From Pseudomonadota bacterium (GTDB taxonomy: Bacteria > Pseudomonadota > Gammaproteobacteria > Steroidobacterales > Steroidobacteraceae), in assembly GCA_021805275.1 (NCBI GenBank), contig JAJZFQ010000178.1:1-64000 (forward strand): DNA of 64,000 nt, in the 5' to 3' direction. A model generated the notes under the pieces. The model worked only from the letters and a program-made list of their open reading frames with translations, searched no databases and had not been told where the DNA came from. The translations under genes and the position numbers were made by a program. Position 1 is the first letter of the stretch; every line of letters begins with the position of its first letter. Positions 55,499 through 64,000 of the stretch are shown piece after piece.

Positions 55499-56950
55499 CT
55501 AGGGTGCGATCGCTTCGGCCGGGCGGGCGGCGATGGAGCGCCCGGAAGCACTCAGCAGGACGGTGAGCAGGAAATTGGCGCACAGACCGAGGAAGCCGGC
55601 GTTCCAGCCGTGGTAGGGGTCTCGATGGGTGAGCATCAGGAACGAGGCGAGCCCGATGCCCGCGATCATCCCGAAGAACACGGCCGAGGCGCGTGCACGC
55701 GGCCAGTACAGGCCGAGGAGCACGCCGGGGAAGAACTGCACCACGCCGGCATAGCCGAGGAGCAGCAGCGAGACGAGGCTCGACGGCTCGCGGATCGCCA
55801 GATACAGGCTTCCCGCCCCCATGGCAAGAACCATGGCGCGGGCGAGATTGCGCACCTGCGCGTCGCTCATGCCGGGCGCCACCACGGCGCGGAACAGATT
55901 CTTCGCGAACAGGCTCGAGGCGGTCAAGATCAGGATCGCCGCCGGCACGATGGCCGCGAGCGCCCCGGCGCCACCGACCAGGCCGAGGAACCACGGCGGG
56001 AAGGTCTGACGCACGACGGCCAGCAGGGCCAGATCGCCGTCCTTCAGGTGCGGAAGCACCAGCAGCGCCGTGTAGCCGGCAAAGAACATCAGCAGAATCA
56101 CCAGGATGTACAGCGGCATGACGATGTAATTGCGCCGCAACGCATCCGCGCTACGCGCCGTGAACGTGGCGCCGAACAGGTGTGGCCACATCAGCATTCC
56201 GAGCGCACTCATCAGCACGGTCGAGACATACCAGGCATGTCCGAGGTTGCGCGAGTCGCCCGGCAGGGTCAGGTGATGCGGGTGCGCGTGGATGAGTGCG
56301 GTGAACATCGCGCCGATGCTGCCGAAATACGCAAGCGGTACCCCGATGCCGATGACCACCGCACACAGCAGCATTAGGGCGTCTTTGAGTATGCTCACGG
56401 CGGCCACGGCGCGCACGCCGTTGAGGAACACGAAGCCGACGAGCAGCACCACCGCGACGGACATTGCCGCGGAGCGGCTGACGGCGCCGAGGCTCGTCAT
56501 CGAGGCGATGATGCCCAGACCGACCACCTGCAGCTGCAGGTAGGGAACGAGGGAGGCGATTCCCACGACGCACACGAAGGCGGCAAGCCAACGGCTGCCG
56601 TAGCGCTGGGCGAAAAAATCCGATTGCGTCAGCATCCCGGACTGCTTGCCGGCCGCCCAGATCCGCGGAGCGAGAAAGAAACCGACCACTGCCCCGAGCG
56701 TGTTGTAGGCGAGCGCATACAGCGCCGGCCCACCAAGTGAGTAGGTCCAGCCGCTGACGCCGAGGAACGTGAAGGTGGTGAAGATCTCTCCGGCCATCAG
56801 CAGAAACACCACAAGGGCGCCGAAGCCGCGCGCCCCGACGAGCCATTGCTCCAGGTCCATGGGGCGCCGGTGCGCGGCGAGGAAGCCCACACGGGCGCCC
56901 ACGGCGACGACGAGCGCCATCACCGAGAGGCTGACAAGCGCCGGACTCAC
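55499..56950 (-). CDS. Sodium:solute symporter family protein
   Basis: A 483-residue protein with about 13 hydrophobic segments, matching the SSS family (solute:sodium symporters), including G-V-S-G-W-T-Y-S-L-G-G-P-A and the loop P-R-I-W-A-A-G-K-Q-S. It starts at GTG 56950, overlapping the stop of the DUF3311 gene by four bases. The SSS plus DUF3311 pair is the known organisation of monocarboxylate (MctP-like) permeases, where the small protein may be an auxiliary subunit. It is convergent with the deacetylase-like gene. Confidence 0.9.
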   Translation of the reverse strand: MSPALVSLSVMALVVAVGARVGFLAAHRRPMDLEQWLVGARGFGALVVFLLMAGEIFTTFTFLGVSGWTYSLGGPALYALAYNTLGAVVGFFLAPRIWAAGKQSGMLTQSDFFAQRYGSRWLAAFVCVVGIASLVPYLQLQVVGLGIIASMTSLGAVSRSAAMSVAVVLLVGFVFLNGVRAVAAVSILKDALMLLCAVVIGIGVPLAYFGSIGAMFTALIHAHPHHLTLPGDSRNLGHAWYVSTVLMSALGMLMWPHLFGATFTARSADALRRNYIVMPLYILVILLMFFAGYTALLVLPHLKDGDLALLAVVRQTFPPWFLGLVGGAGALAAIVPAAILILTASSLFAKNLFRAVVAPGMSDAQVRNLARAMVLAMGAGSLYLAIREPSSLVSLLLLGYAGVVQFFPGVLLGLYWPRARASAVFFGMIAGIGLASFLMLTHRDPYHGWNAGFLGLCANFLLTVLLSASGRSIAARPAEAIAP

Positions 56951-57252
56951 AGCGGTCTATCGGTCCGCTCGCCGCGCCGGGTCTTTCCGAGGCGGTAGGC
57001 GAGGGCAAGGCAGGCGACGCTGAGCACTTCCCAGGCGCCGAGCCAGAACAGATTGAACGGCAGTCCCAGCACCCGAGGATCGATACGGTCCCAGAGCGGC
57101 ACCGAGAAGCACATCGTGGCGAAGGGGATCAAGGCCAGGGCGAGGGTGGCGAGCGAGTGCCGCCGCCTCGGTGCGCCCGGGTCGGTCCAGGCATCCGCCG
57201 CGGAGCGCGTGGACGCTCGCGGCTGCGTTGTTTCAGTCACGTCATGCCTCAC
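56947..57252 (-). CDS. DUF3311 small membrane protein
   Basis: A 101-residue protein with two hydrophobic segments after an Arg/Thr-rich N-terminus. It carries the DUF3311 pattern P-F-A-T-M-C-F-S-V-P-L-W-D-R-I-D-P-R-V-L-G-L-P-F-N-L-F-W. Homologues always precede SSS-family genes, as here, suggesting a helper subunit. The GTG start at 57252 is the longest; a GTG four codons on is also possible. Confidence 0.85.
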   Translation of the reverse strand: MRHDVTETTQPRASTRSAADAWTDPGAPRRRHSLATLALALIPFATMCFSVPLWDRIDPRVLGLPFNLFWLGAWEVLSVACLALAYRLGKTRRGERTDRPL

Positions 57253-57623
57253 TCAGCGACCGAGGCGCGGCACTGCTGCCGCGCGGATTGTCTGTGGGGA
57301 TCGGCGGGACCGGACCCGAGGTCCCCACCGGCGCAGTATGGCGTCCCGGCGATCGGCCGACAATCATGTTCGGCGGGGCGCCGAGCACCGCTGCCCGCAA
57401 CCCACTCCGTGCAAGCTGTTTGCGCAGCGCCCTGCTGTGGCGTCAGTCCGGACGTTGCACCGCACGCGAGGCAGGGCGTCCTCTGGCTGTTGGAAGTTGT
57501 GTCCTGGCCGCTGAGTTTCCGCGCCGGCCGCGCAGCAATGCACCCATGGCCGTGCCCAGTGCCCGCGCCGCTCGTTAGCGGGCGCGGCATGAATGCCTTC
57601 GCGCAACGGGTGTGGATCGACCG
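57253..57623. other. Intergenic gap
   Basis: About 370 bp between the DUF3311 gene and the end of the GGDEF gene. Several frames run through it but none looks like a protein family, and there are no ribosome-binding sites. I see nothing identifiable. Confidence 0.4.
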
Positions 57624-58340
57624 TCAGCGGCGTGAGCGTACGGGTCGATCGGGCGTCGGTCGGTGATCCTCGATGAGACTCAAGCGCATCGGGGCGGCCA
57701 CCTGGGTCAGTCCGCTGCCTGTCGGGGTCTCGAGCGGGGTGTTTTGCTGCGAGCGTGCGATGGGGACGCCGGTGGCACGGTTTCGACCGTTGCGCGCAGA
57801 AAGGGCGAGCTGCTGTTCGGCGGTCTCGAGGAGGTCGGCGGCACCAAAGCGCGCGAGTTCCGTGGTCGACTCGACGGCGGAATAGCCGATGCTCAGCGTT
57901 ACCGTGAAGGTGGACTTGCCTGAGGTCACGGGCCGGTCGGTCATCGCGCGGCGGATCCTCTCGGCGATGAGGGCAGCGCCCGCAAGATCCGTTTCCGGCA
58001 GCACGACCACGAACTCATCCTCGGCCTTGCGCCCGATCCAGTCCGAGGTGCGCACACAGCGGATCGCCCGGGCGCCGAATGCGCGCAGCGCCGCGTCACC
58101 GGCCGCACGACCGAAGCCGCCGTTGATGAGCTTCAGTCGATCAATGTCGCAAGCAATGAGCGCCAGAGGATGCGCATAGCGACGGCAGCGCGCGTATTCC
58201 CGCCGCAACTCGCGCGCGATATACGCCGAGGAGGCGACACCGCTCAGCGGATCGGTGAACACGTCCACGGGCGCTGCGCATGCATCGGGCGCGGGGGGGG
58301 ATTTTCGACTGATACGGGGTAGTCGAACGGTATCTGTCAC
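57624..58340 (-). CDS. GGDEF-domain protein with degenerate signature
   Basis: A 238-residue protein with a GGDEF domain over about residues 28-190: D-P-L-S-G, the metal-binding I-A-C-D-I-D-R-L-K-L-I-N, G-D-A-A-L-R-A-F and a signature loop reading A-E-D-E-F (106-110) in place of GGDEF. The two glycines needed for GTP binding are changed, so diguanylate cyclase activity is unlikely and it may serve as an effector or regulator. It starts at GTG 58340. The C-terminal 45 residues are low-complexity and basic. It lies alone. Confidence 0.85.
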   Translation of the reverse strand: MTDTVRLPRISRKSPPAPDACAAPVDVFTDPLSGVASSAYIARELRREYARCRRYAHPLALIACDIDRLKLINGGFGRAAGDAALRAFGARAIRCVRTSDWIGRKAEDEFVVVLPETDLAGAALIAERIRRAMTDRPVTSGKSTFTVTLSIGYSAVESTTELARFGAADLLETAEQQLALSARNGRNRATGVPIARSQQNTPLETPTGSGLTQVAAPMRLSLIEDHRPTPDRPVRSRR

Positions 58341-58741
58341 GGCAGGGTCTCTACGTTTGCGGCATCAGCACCCAGTTTGCGACTTATTATGAGGAGCCGG
58401 GCCGCCGAAGCCACAGGCAGCCTTGCGAACTGCGAGCGGCATCTCGACGTAATGTCCGCAATGCTGATTTTGATCAGGCTCGAGAGCAGGCACCGCTGTG
58501 CGGCCCGCTGGGGGTGCACAGCGGCGTGCGTTGGACGGTTCCGTGGCAAGTGAGCGGCCGGGCCGGGGACGAATCGGGGGCCGGGTCGGCCATTCGGGCA
58601 GGGGGCCGGGGCTGTGCGTGTTCTCAGCGATGGTGCGAAACACCGGGACACACCGCCATCCCCGTCGCGAGCCACGCATGTGGCGCATCATCGTCGGGCC
58701 GTGTGGGGGCGATGCCCTCGCCGTCGGAGTGGGAGGCACTG
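58341..58741. other. 400-bp gap upstream of the PhzF gene
   Basis: Between the divergent GGDEF and PhzF genes. The plus-strand frame that extends the PhzF gene upstream lacks protein character. The AT-rich stretch at 58380-58480 may hold the GGDEF promoter. No defined element. Confidence 0.4.
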
Positions 58742-59671
58742 ATGATTGAATCGCCTGGATGCACGGCCACGGGCCGGCGCTACGTGACGTTGGATGTCTT
58801 TACCGACAAGCGCTTCGGAGGAAATCCGCTCGCGGTCGTTCTCGATGCGCAGGGGCTGACGGGGCCGCAGATGCAATCCATTGCGAGGGAATTCAATTAC
58901 TCCGAGACAACGTTCATGCTGCCGCCCGTTGATCCACGGCACACGGCCCGGGTGCGAATTTTCACCGCGCGGACGGAGGTACCGTTCGCGGGGCACCCGA
59001 ACATCGGCACCGCGGTGGCCTGGGCCCGTGAGCGCCAAGCTCAAGGCGGCGCGCTGCCTGCCCGATTGGTGTTCGAGGAGCTGGCGGGTCTGGTGCCGAT
59101 CCGCCTGCTGCAGGACAGCGGCGGGGTGGTGGGTGCCGAGCTCACGGCACCGGAGCGCCTGTCGGTCGGTCCATCGGTATCCCGGGATGAGGCGGCGGCG
59201 TGCGTGGGCCTTTCGGCCCATGAGGTTACCGACTCGAGGCATCCGCCCCAGGTCATCTCCGTGGGACTGCCATTCCTAACGATGGAATTGCGCTCCCGCG
59301 AGGCATTACGGCGTGCCAAGCCGCAGCTCGCGGCCCATGAACGGATCCTTCCAGCGGTGGGCACGGATGCTGTCTTTGCCTATGTGCGGGGAGAGGACGA
59401 TGGCCACCTGCACGCGCGCATGTTCGCGCCGTTGGATGCCACGATCGAGGATCCGGCCACCGGAAGCGCAGCGGCAGCGACGATTGCGCTGCTGACGGAA
59501 CTGCACGCGGACCGCGAAACCGAATGCCGTTGGCGAATCGAGCAGGGGGGCGAGATGGGTCGACCGAGTCTCATCCTCGGGCGCACCGAAAAGAAGGCAG
59601 GCCGGGTCGCGGCGGTCCACGTGGGCGGGCAAGCCCTCAGCGTGATGCGCGGGGTGCTGCAGGCGGAGTGA
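58742..59671 (+). CDS. PhzF family isomerase/epimerase
   Basis: A 309-residue PhzF-like protein with two similar half-domains. It has Glu55 in F-N-Y-S-E-T-T-F, the catalytic Glu of the family, and G-H-P near 84-86; in the second half, D-P-A-T-G-S-A-A-A-A. Family members isomerise small metabolites, including dihydroxy-anthranilate in phenazine synthesis; most have unknown substrates. ATG 58742 has GGGAGG six bases upstream. It is a single gene. Confidence 0.92.
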   Translation: MIESPGCTATGRRYVTLDVFTDKRFGGNPLAVVLDAQGLTGPQMQSIAREFNYSETTFMLPPVDPRHTARVRIFTARTEVPFAGHPNIGTAVAWARERQAQGGALPARLVFEELAGLVPIRLLQDSGGVVGAELTAPERLSVGPSVSRDEAAACVGLSAHEVTDSRHPPQVISVGLPFLTMELRSREALRRAKPQLAAHERILPAVGTDAVFAYVRGEDDGHLHARMFAPLDATIEDPATGSAAAATIALLTELHADRETECRWRIEQGGEMGRPSLILGRTEKKAGRVAAVHVGGQALSVMRGVLQAE

Positions 59672-59999
59672 TCGTGGGAGGGGGCGGGTGCGCCTTCGCC
59701 TCGGCGCGCGGCCGGTCGCAGGCCAATCCCGCCGGCGCATCCACTCGAGCGATCCACCCGTCCGCCGGCTCGCCCGCGCACGGCCCGAGGGTAGATCACA
59801 TCGATTCGGGCAAGCGCCCCATTCATGACGCTCGACGCCCATGGCCGAAGCCGCAGGAGATGGGCGCCTGAGCGGCTGCACCGAGGCGATGCGACCCCCG
59901 CCTTGCCGGTTCAGGTTCTTCTTGATTCATTGATCATCCAATGATAATTTAACTTCATTGACTGTCCAATGATCCATTCCGACGAGCAGGAACGTCACG
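59672..59999. other. Intergenic region upstream of the TetR gene
   Basis: About 330 bp; the left two thirds show nothing recognisable, the right end contains tandem palindromes described separately and an AT-rich promoter region. Confidence 0.45.
59926..59973. promoter_or_regulatory. Tandem operators upstream of the TetR gene
   Basis: Two copies of a 20-bp unit, at 59926-59945 and 59954-59973, 28 bp apart centre to centre. Each contains CATTG, six variable bases and CAATG, an interrupted palindrome that suits a TetR dimer, with an AT-rich GATAAT-like -10 (59943-59948) overlapping the first copy. Autoregulation by the adjacent TetR and control of the receptor downstream are likely. Confidence 0.7.
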
Positions 60000-60656
60000 A
60001 TGCCAAAACTCGGAATGCGCGCGGTGCGGCGCAGCCAGCTGGTGAATGCGACTGTCGAGCTCATCAAGGAGCATGGCATCGCCGGGACCAGCGTCTCGGA
60101 GATCAGCGCCAAGGCCGGTCTCGCCACCGGGATGGTGCACCACTACTTCGCCGACAAGAACGCGCTGCTGGAGGCGACGATGTGGGAACTCATTCAGCGC
60201 ATGAGTCGGCATCTGTTCGCGCTTCTGGCCGAGGCGCGAACGCCGATGGAGCGCGTCATGGCGTTCGTGGATGGCAATCTCAGTCCACTCAGCATGACCC
60301 CCGAGAACGTCAGCGTGTGGCTGTCCTTCTGGGGCCAGGTACCGCACCATCCGCGCTTTGCGCGCATTCATAACATCGTCGCGCGGCGCACCCAGGCGGC
60401 CCTGGCTCGCGCTCTGGCGAAGTACATGCCGCGCGAGGATGCGGTACGCAACGCCAAGGCGATCGCCGTGTTCGTCGACGGCCTGTGGCTGCGCGCGGCG
60501 ATCGACGCAGAAGGCATGACTCCGGAGCACGCGACGCAGATCGCCCATGAGTTCCTGCGACGCCAGCTCGGGCCGATCCTCAACACGACAGCCGAGCCAC
60601 GGCGTCCGCGCACTGCGCGGCGAACCGGCGAGACGGGGAAGCCACCACGTCGCTGA
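60000..60656 (+). CDS. TetR family transcriptional regulator (BetI-like)
   Basis: A 218-residue regulator with an N-terminal TetR HTH: R-R-S-Q-L-V-N-A-T-V-E-L-I, then T-S-V-S-E-I-S-A-K-A-G-L-A-T-G-M-V-H-H-Y-F-A-D-K-N-A-L-L. The C-terminal domain resembles BetI (V-W-L-S-F-W-G-Q-V). It is encoded just behind two tandem palindromes and 58 bp before a TonB receptor gene, so it probably controls itself and that receptor. AGGAA lies ahead of the ATG. The ligand is unknown. Confidence 0.9.
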   Translation: MPKLGMRAVRRSQLVNATVELIKEHGIAGTSVSEISAKAGLATGMVHHYFADKNALLEATMWELIQRMSRHLFALLAEARTPMERVMAFVDGNLSPLSMTPENVSVWLSFWGQVPHHPRFARIHNIVARRTQAALARALAKYMPREDAVRNAKAIAVFVDGLWLRAAIDAEGMTPEHATQIAHEFLRRQLGPILNTTAEPRRPRTARRTGETGKPPRR

Positions 60657-60713
60657 TTCGCTTCCTGGCTGGGCATCGATCCGCGGCCAAAGACTCACAA
60701 TAAGGGGGAAACA

Positions 60714-63413
60714 ATGACACCGATCATTCGACGCACCGTCGCCGTCATCTTGGGTACGGCGAGCCTTGCGACAGGCGTGGCGCGCGCCGTGGATGCAAAC
60801 CCGGCTCAATCCGCCGGCGCGACGCGCACGACACTGACCACGATCATAGTGACGGCCCAGCACCGTAGCCAGAACATCCAGGACGTGCCGATTACGATGC
60901 AGGCGCTCACGGGAAGAAACCTGCGTCAGCTCAACGTGGCGACGTTCGAGGATTATGCGAAATATCTGCCGAACGTTTCGGTCGCCAGCAACGGTCCGGG
61001 TCAGGACGATATCTTCATGCGGGGTCTGAGCGACGGCTCGCCGGCGACCCAGGGCAGCGGCAGCACGGGGCTGTTTCCGAACGTGGGCTTGTACCTGAAT
61101 GATCAGTCGGTTGCATTACCGGGTCGCAACCTCGATGTATACGCAGTAGATCTCAACCGCATCGAAGTGCTGGAAGGACCCCAGGGAACGCTGTTCGGTT
61201 CCGGAGCCGAGGCGGGCGTGATCCGCTACATCACCAACAAGCCGGACCTCACGGGGACCGGCGGCAGCGCAACGGCCGACTACGGCGTTACTGCCGGTGG
61301 TGACCCGAACACTAGCGTCAATGCGGTGCTCAATCTGCCACTGATCCCGGGCAGGCTCGCAGTGCGCGCCGTGATCTATTCGGACAGCCGCGGCGGATAC
61401 ATCAACAATGTGCCCTCGACCTTCGCGCGCAAGAACACCGATCTCGGCATTCATTACGCCAATTATCCGGCCGTCAACGGCCAGTGCCCCGATGGTCAGG
61501 CGAATAATGGCTACTGCGTGCCACCGGCAAGCCCTGTCATCAACAACTACGCGATCGCAGGCAATGCCATAAATCCCGTCACCTACCAGGGTGGCCGTCT
61601 CGAGGCTCTGTACAAGATCAGCGACGATTGGAACATTCTCCTCACCCAATCGAACCAGAACATGGATGCTCAGGGCGTGTTTTATGCGCAGCCGTATGGT
61701 TCGAACGGCCAGCCGCTTCCGCCGCTTTCCGTGACGCTGTTCAATCCGTCCTACAACAAGGACCGGTTCGAAGATACGGCCTGGACGGTGCACGGGAAGG
61801 TCGGCCCGCTCCAGCTGGTCTACGACGGGGCCTATCTCGATCGGCACGTTGAGCAGGTCGGCGATTACACGAACTACGCGCGTGGAGTATACGCGGACTA
61901 CTACCAGTGTTATGGGCCTGGGTCGGGCGGGCAGGCGAACCTGGCACCGACCTGCTTCTCACCGAGTTCGATATGGCATGACGCGGCGCACAATACGGAC
62001 CAGCAGGAGGAACTGCGGCTGTTGACGCCGAGTAGCTGGAGGCTGCGCGGCATCGCGGGGGCGTATTTCGAAGACAATCGCGTACGTGATCAGACCTTCT
62101 GGACGTACAAGAGCATTCCGGCCTGTACGTCGAACGGTGCGCCCGGCACGCCGGGCAATAGCGGCTGTCTTGCGAACATCGGAACGGTCGCGGGCGCGAG
62201 TGTCGCCTATCCGGGCGTACAGGGTGACACAACCGCTTACGACGCAGACGTGGTGCGCGAGGTGAGGCAGCTGGCGTTTTACCTGTCGGGCAGCTTTGAT
62301 TTGATTCCGCACAAGCTCTCAATCACCCTCGGCACTCGCCATTATCAGTTCAAGAATTCCTCCGGCGGCAGCGTCACAAGCAGCTTCTACTGTTTCGATG
62401 CCGGAGTCCCCGCTGGAGGCTGTACCGCCCTCTCGTACAATCTTAATGCCGAGGGTCTGCGGAACACGGAGTCTGGATTTCGCAGCCGCGCCAACTTGAG
62501 CTGGCACATCACGCCGCAGATCATGGTGTATTACACGTGGTCGCAGGGCTTTCGACCGGGTGGCTTCAATTTCAGCGGCGGCTCGCAGCATATCTATGGT
62601 CCGGACGGGCAGTATCAGTACACGCTGCCGAAGGCCTATAAATCCGATGCGCTGACAAACAACGAGATCGGCTGGAAGAGCGAGTGGTGGGGGCATCGCA
62701 TCCAATGGAATGGAGCTCTGTACCGCGAGCAGTGGAACAACGCCCAGGTGGCCTTCTTCGATCCGGGTCTACTCGGCAATACGTTCTTCAACACCAACGG
62801 ACAGAACTTCGTTGTCCGCGGAATGGAGACCTCGGTGGTCGCCCGGGTGATCGCCGGACTGACGCTGCAGGCGGCCGGATCGTGGAATCACAGCAGACAG
62901 GTCAACTCTCCGGCGCTGATCGACAACAATCCCACGAGCGTCAATTTCGGCAAGGCAATCACGCAGTCCTGCGCGGCGAATGGCGCGGCTTGCGTGCCGG
63001 TCGCCAACCCGTTCGGTCCCGTCGGAGCCCCGACAGCGGACTCCCCGCCGGTTTATTTCAGTCTGCGGGCCCGCTGGGACGAGGCATTTGGAAACTATCT
63101 GTGGTACATCCAGGCGGGTCTAGTGCACGTCGGGCACTCCTATACGCAGGCGGGCGCGAACCCTACGGCGTCGCTGGGCAGTGCAGTCAGCACCGACCGG
63201 CTGCGCTTCGAGGATCCGGCGTACTCGACGTTCGATGCGGCAACTGGAATCTCCAAGGGGGCGTGGACGGTGCGGCTGTACGGGCAAAACCTGGGCAATT
63301 CGCACACCAGTGTGTTCACCAACTCAGATCAGTTCATCGTCGCGCAGACGATTTTGCGTCCGCGCGTGATCGGACTGTCCTTCACGTTCCAGTATGGCAG
63401 TGAGGCGCGATGA
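60714..63413 (+). CDS. TonB-dependent outer-membrane receptor (3 of 3)
   Basis: An 899-residue receptor. A signal peptide (A-T-G-V-A-R-A-V-D-A) precedes a TonB-box-like L-T-T-I-I-V-T-A, then the plug (R-I-E-V-L-E-G-P-Q-G-T-L-F-G-S-G-A-E-A-G) and barrel. The ATG at 60714 follows AGGGGGAAACA. The terminal residues S-E-A-R follow the last strand (F-T-F-Q-Y-G) rather than an aromatic end. The plug is more distant from the other two receptors, though of the same family. The next gene's ATG overlaps its stop, so a secreted alpha/beta hydrolase is made with it. Confidence 0.9.
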   Translation: MTPIIRRTVAVILGTASLATGVARAVDANPAQSAGATRTTLTTIIVTAQHRSQNIQDVPITMQALTGRNLRQLNVATFEDYAKYLPNVSVASNGPGQDDIFMRGLSDGSPATQGSGSTGLFPNVGLYLNDQSVALPGRNLDVYAVDLNRIEVLEGPQGTLFGSGAEAGVIRYITNKPDLTGTGGSATADYGVTAGGDPNTSVNAVLNLPLIPGRLAVRAVIYSDSRGGYINNVPSTFARKNTDLGIHYANYPAVNGQCPDGQANNGYCVPPASPVINNYAIAGNAINPVTYQGGRLEALYKISDDWNILLTQSNQNMDAQGVFYAQPYGSNGQPLPPLSVTLFNPSYNKDRFEDTAWTVHGKVGPLQLVYDGAYLDRHVEQVGDYTNYARGVYADYYQCYGPGSGGQANLAPTCFSPSSIWHDAAHNTDQQEELRLLTPSSWRLRGIAGAYFEDNRVRDQTFWTYKSIPACTSNGAPGTPGNSGCLANIGTVAGASVAYPGVQGDTTAYDADVVREVRQLAFYLSGSFDLIPHKLSITLGTRHYQFKNSSGGSVTSSFYCFDAGVPAGGCTALSYNLNAEGLRNTESGFRSRANLSWHITPQIMVYYTWSQGFRPGGFNFSGGSQHIYGPDGQYQYTLPKAYKSDALTNNEIGWKSEWWGHRIQWNGALYREQWNNAQVAFFDPGLLGNTFFNTNGQNFVVRGMETSVVARVIAGLTLQAAGSWNHSRQVNSPALIDNNPTSVNFGKAITQSCAANGAACVPVANPFGPVGAPTADSPPVYFSLRARWDEAFGNYLWYIQAGLVHVGHSYTQAGANPTASLGSAVSTDRLRFEDPAYSTFDAATGISKGAWTVRLYGQNLGNSHTSVFTNSDQFIVAQTILRPRVIGLSFTFQYGSEAR

Positions 63414-64000
63414 GGGCCGAGATGGTGCGCCTCGTCACGCCGCGCTGGTGGCTTAAGTGGGCCATTGTGAGCCTCGTGTGGAGCGCTGTGCTGCTCGGGG
63501 CGGTCAATCCGCGGGCGGCGAGGGCCGCTGCTGCCCCGGTAATCACTCTCCATGCGTTCGTCGCGGCGCAGCGGCATGTGCGTTTGCCGGACGGGATCAA
63601 CCTTGCTTACGTGCAGATGGGCAACCCCGCGGGCATGCCGGTGGTGTTGATTCACGGCTATACGGACAGTGCGATCGACTGGGTGCCGATGCTGCCTTAT
63701 CTGCCGCGGAACTGGCGGCTGATCATTCCCGACCTGCGCGGGTTTGGCAGCTCGAGCAAGCCGGGGTGCTGCTACGACCTGGTGGATTTCGCGTACGACA
63801 TCAAGTTGCTGCTCGATCAGCTGCATGTCCGCCGGGCGGATATTGTCGGGTTCTCGCTCGGCTCAATGGTGGCGCAGCGCCTTGCGGAGACTTGGCCGCG
63901 CCGCGTGCGCCGGGTGGTGCTGATTTCCTCCACCGGTGGGACTCATGAGTGCCGCGCGCCGGTGGAGCTCCACCAGTTCGACTGCGGCATGCCGGTGATT
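63410..64000 (+). CDS. Secreted alpha/beta hydrolase, cut by window end
   Basis: The ATG (63410-63412) overlaps the receptor stop. About 197 codons are visible: an N-terminal signal or membrane segment (W-A-I-V-S-L-V-W-S-A-V-L-L-G-A-V), then an alpha/beta hydrolase fold with L-I-H-G-Y-T-D-S (oxyanion hole), D-L-R-G-F-G-S-S, and nucleophile elbow V-G-F-S-L-G-S. The acid and His are beyond the edge. It would be an esterase, epoxide hydrolase or haloalkane-type enzyme in the periplasm, acting with the receptor's ligand. Confidence 0.85.
   Translation, partial: MRAEMVRLVTPRWWLKWAIVSLVWSAVLLGAVNPRAARAAAAPVITLHAFVAAQRHVRLPDGINLAYVQMGNPAGMPVVLIHGYTDSAIDWVPMLPYLPRNWRLIIPDLRGFGSSSKPGCCYDLVDFAYDIKLLLDQLHVRRADIVGFSLGSMVAQRLAETWPRRVRRVVLISSTGGTHECRAPVELHQFDCGMPVI

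Overview
The window is GC-rich, densely coded DNA with operons on both strands. The gene content suggests a gammaproteobacterium of the Nevskiales/Steroidobacter/Xanthomonadales type: three large TonB-dependent receptors of the 'plug plus barrel' type common in oligotrophic Proteobacteria, secreted hydrolases, an S53 acid protease, OPT and DHA2 transporters, and EAL, HD-GYP, HDOD and GGDEF proteins. This is inference from gene families; there is no rRNA or other marker in the window. No tRNA, CRISPR array, intact insertion sequence or prophage was found.

Layout. (1) 1-10.5 kb: the edge of an ABC-transporter ATPase gene, a CMD-family protein, a PLP aminotransferase, an Lrp/AsnC regulator, an APC permease, then a tight run of TonB receptor, secreted cyclase-family hydrolase, cupin, branched-chain-type aminotransferase and quinone oxidoreductase. 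It looks like an uptake and catabolic unit. (2) 10.5-12.9 kb: a gene graveyard. A sensor kinase/response regulator/ABC-ATPase cassette is broken by frameshifts and deletions, and its ABC part duplicates the gene start at the left edge of the window. It is followed by a ParDE toxin-antitoxin pair whose antitoxin carries an in-frame amber codon. (3) 13.1-14.9 kb: overlapping HDOD and HD-GYP genes. (4) 15.0-16.8 kb: mtnA overlapping a class II aldolase, the layout of the DHAP-shunt form of methylthioadenosine salvage. (5) 16.8-20.0 kb: pstS-pstC-pstA behind a Pho-box-like element, without pstB or phoU. (6) 20.3-32.1 kb: OPT transporter, acyl-CoA-synthetase-like enzyme, 2OG-Fe(II) oxygenase, secreted alpha/beta hydrolase, beta-propeller lipoprotein, small secreted protein and a DHA2 efflux pump.

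(7) 32.1-36.1 kb: a probable trans-4-hydroxy-L-proline catabolic cluster made of a D-amino-acid dehydrogenase, a DHDPS-family deaminase, hydroxyproline epimerase and a GntR/FCD regulator, with a perfect 12-bp palindrome in the divergent promoter. (8) 36.1-47.9 kb: DUF302, alcohol dehydrogenase, aldo/keto reductase, DUF2007, cation/proton antiporter, secreted sedolisin, EAL protein, LemA-like protein, RibD-C reductase and a secreted metzincin. (9) 47.9-57.3 kb: aminotransferase, TonB receptor, acetamidase/formamidase, APC permease, HDAC-type amidohydrolase and a sodium:solute symporter with its DUF3311 partner. This fits uptake and deacylation of amide or acetyl-amine compounds. (10) 57.6-64 kb: a GGDEF protein with a degenerate signature, a PhzF-family protein, then a TetR regulator with tandem operators upstream of a third TonB receptor overlapping a secreted alpha/beta hydrolase cut by the window end.

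One theme recurs. Each TonB receptor lies beside a different hydrolase (cyclase, amidase, alpha/beta hydrolase) and, in two of three cases, beside an APC permease and an aminotransferase. Each unit could import and break down a different nitrogen-containing organic compound.
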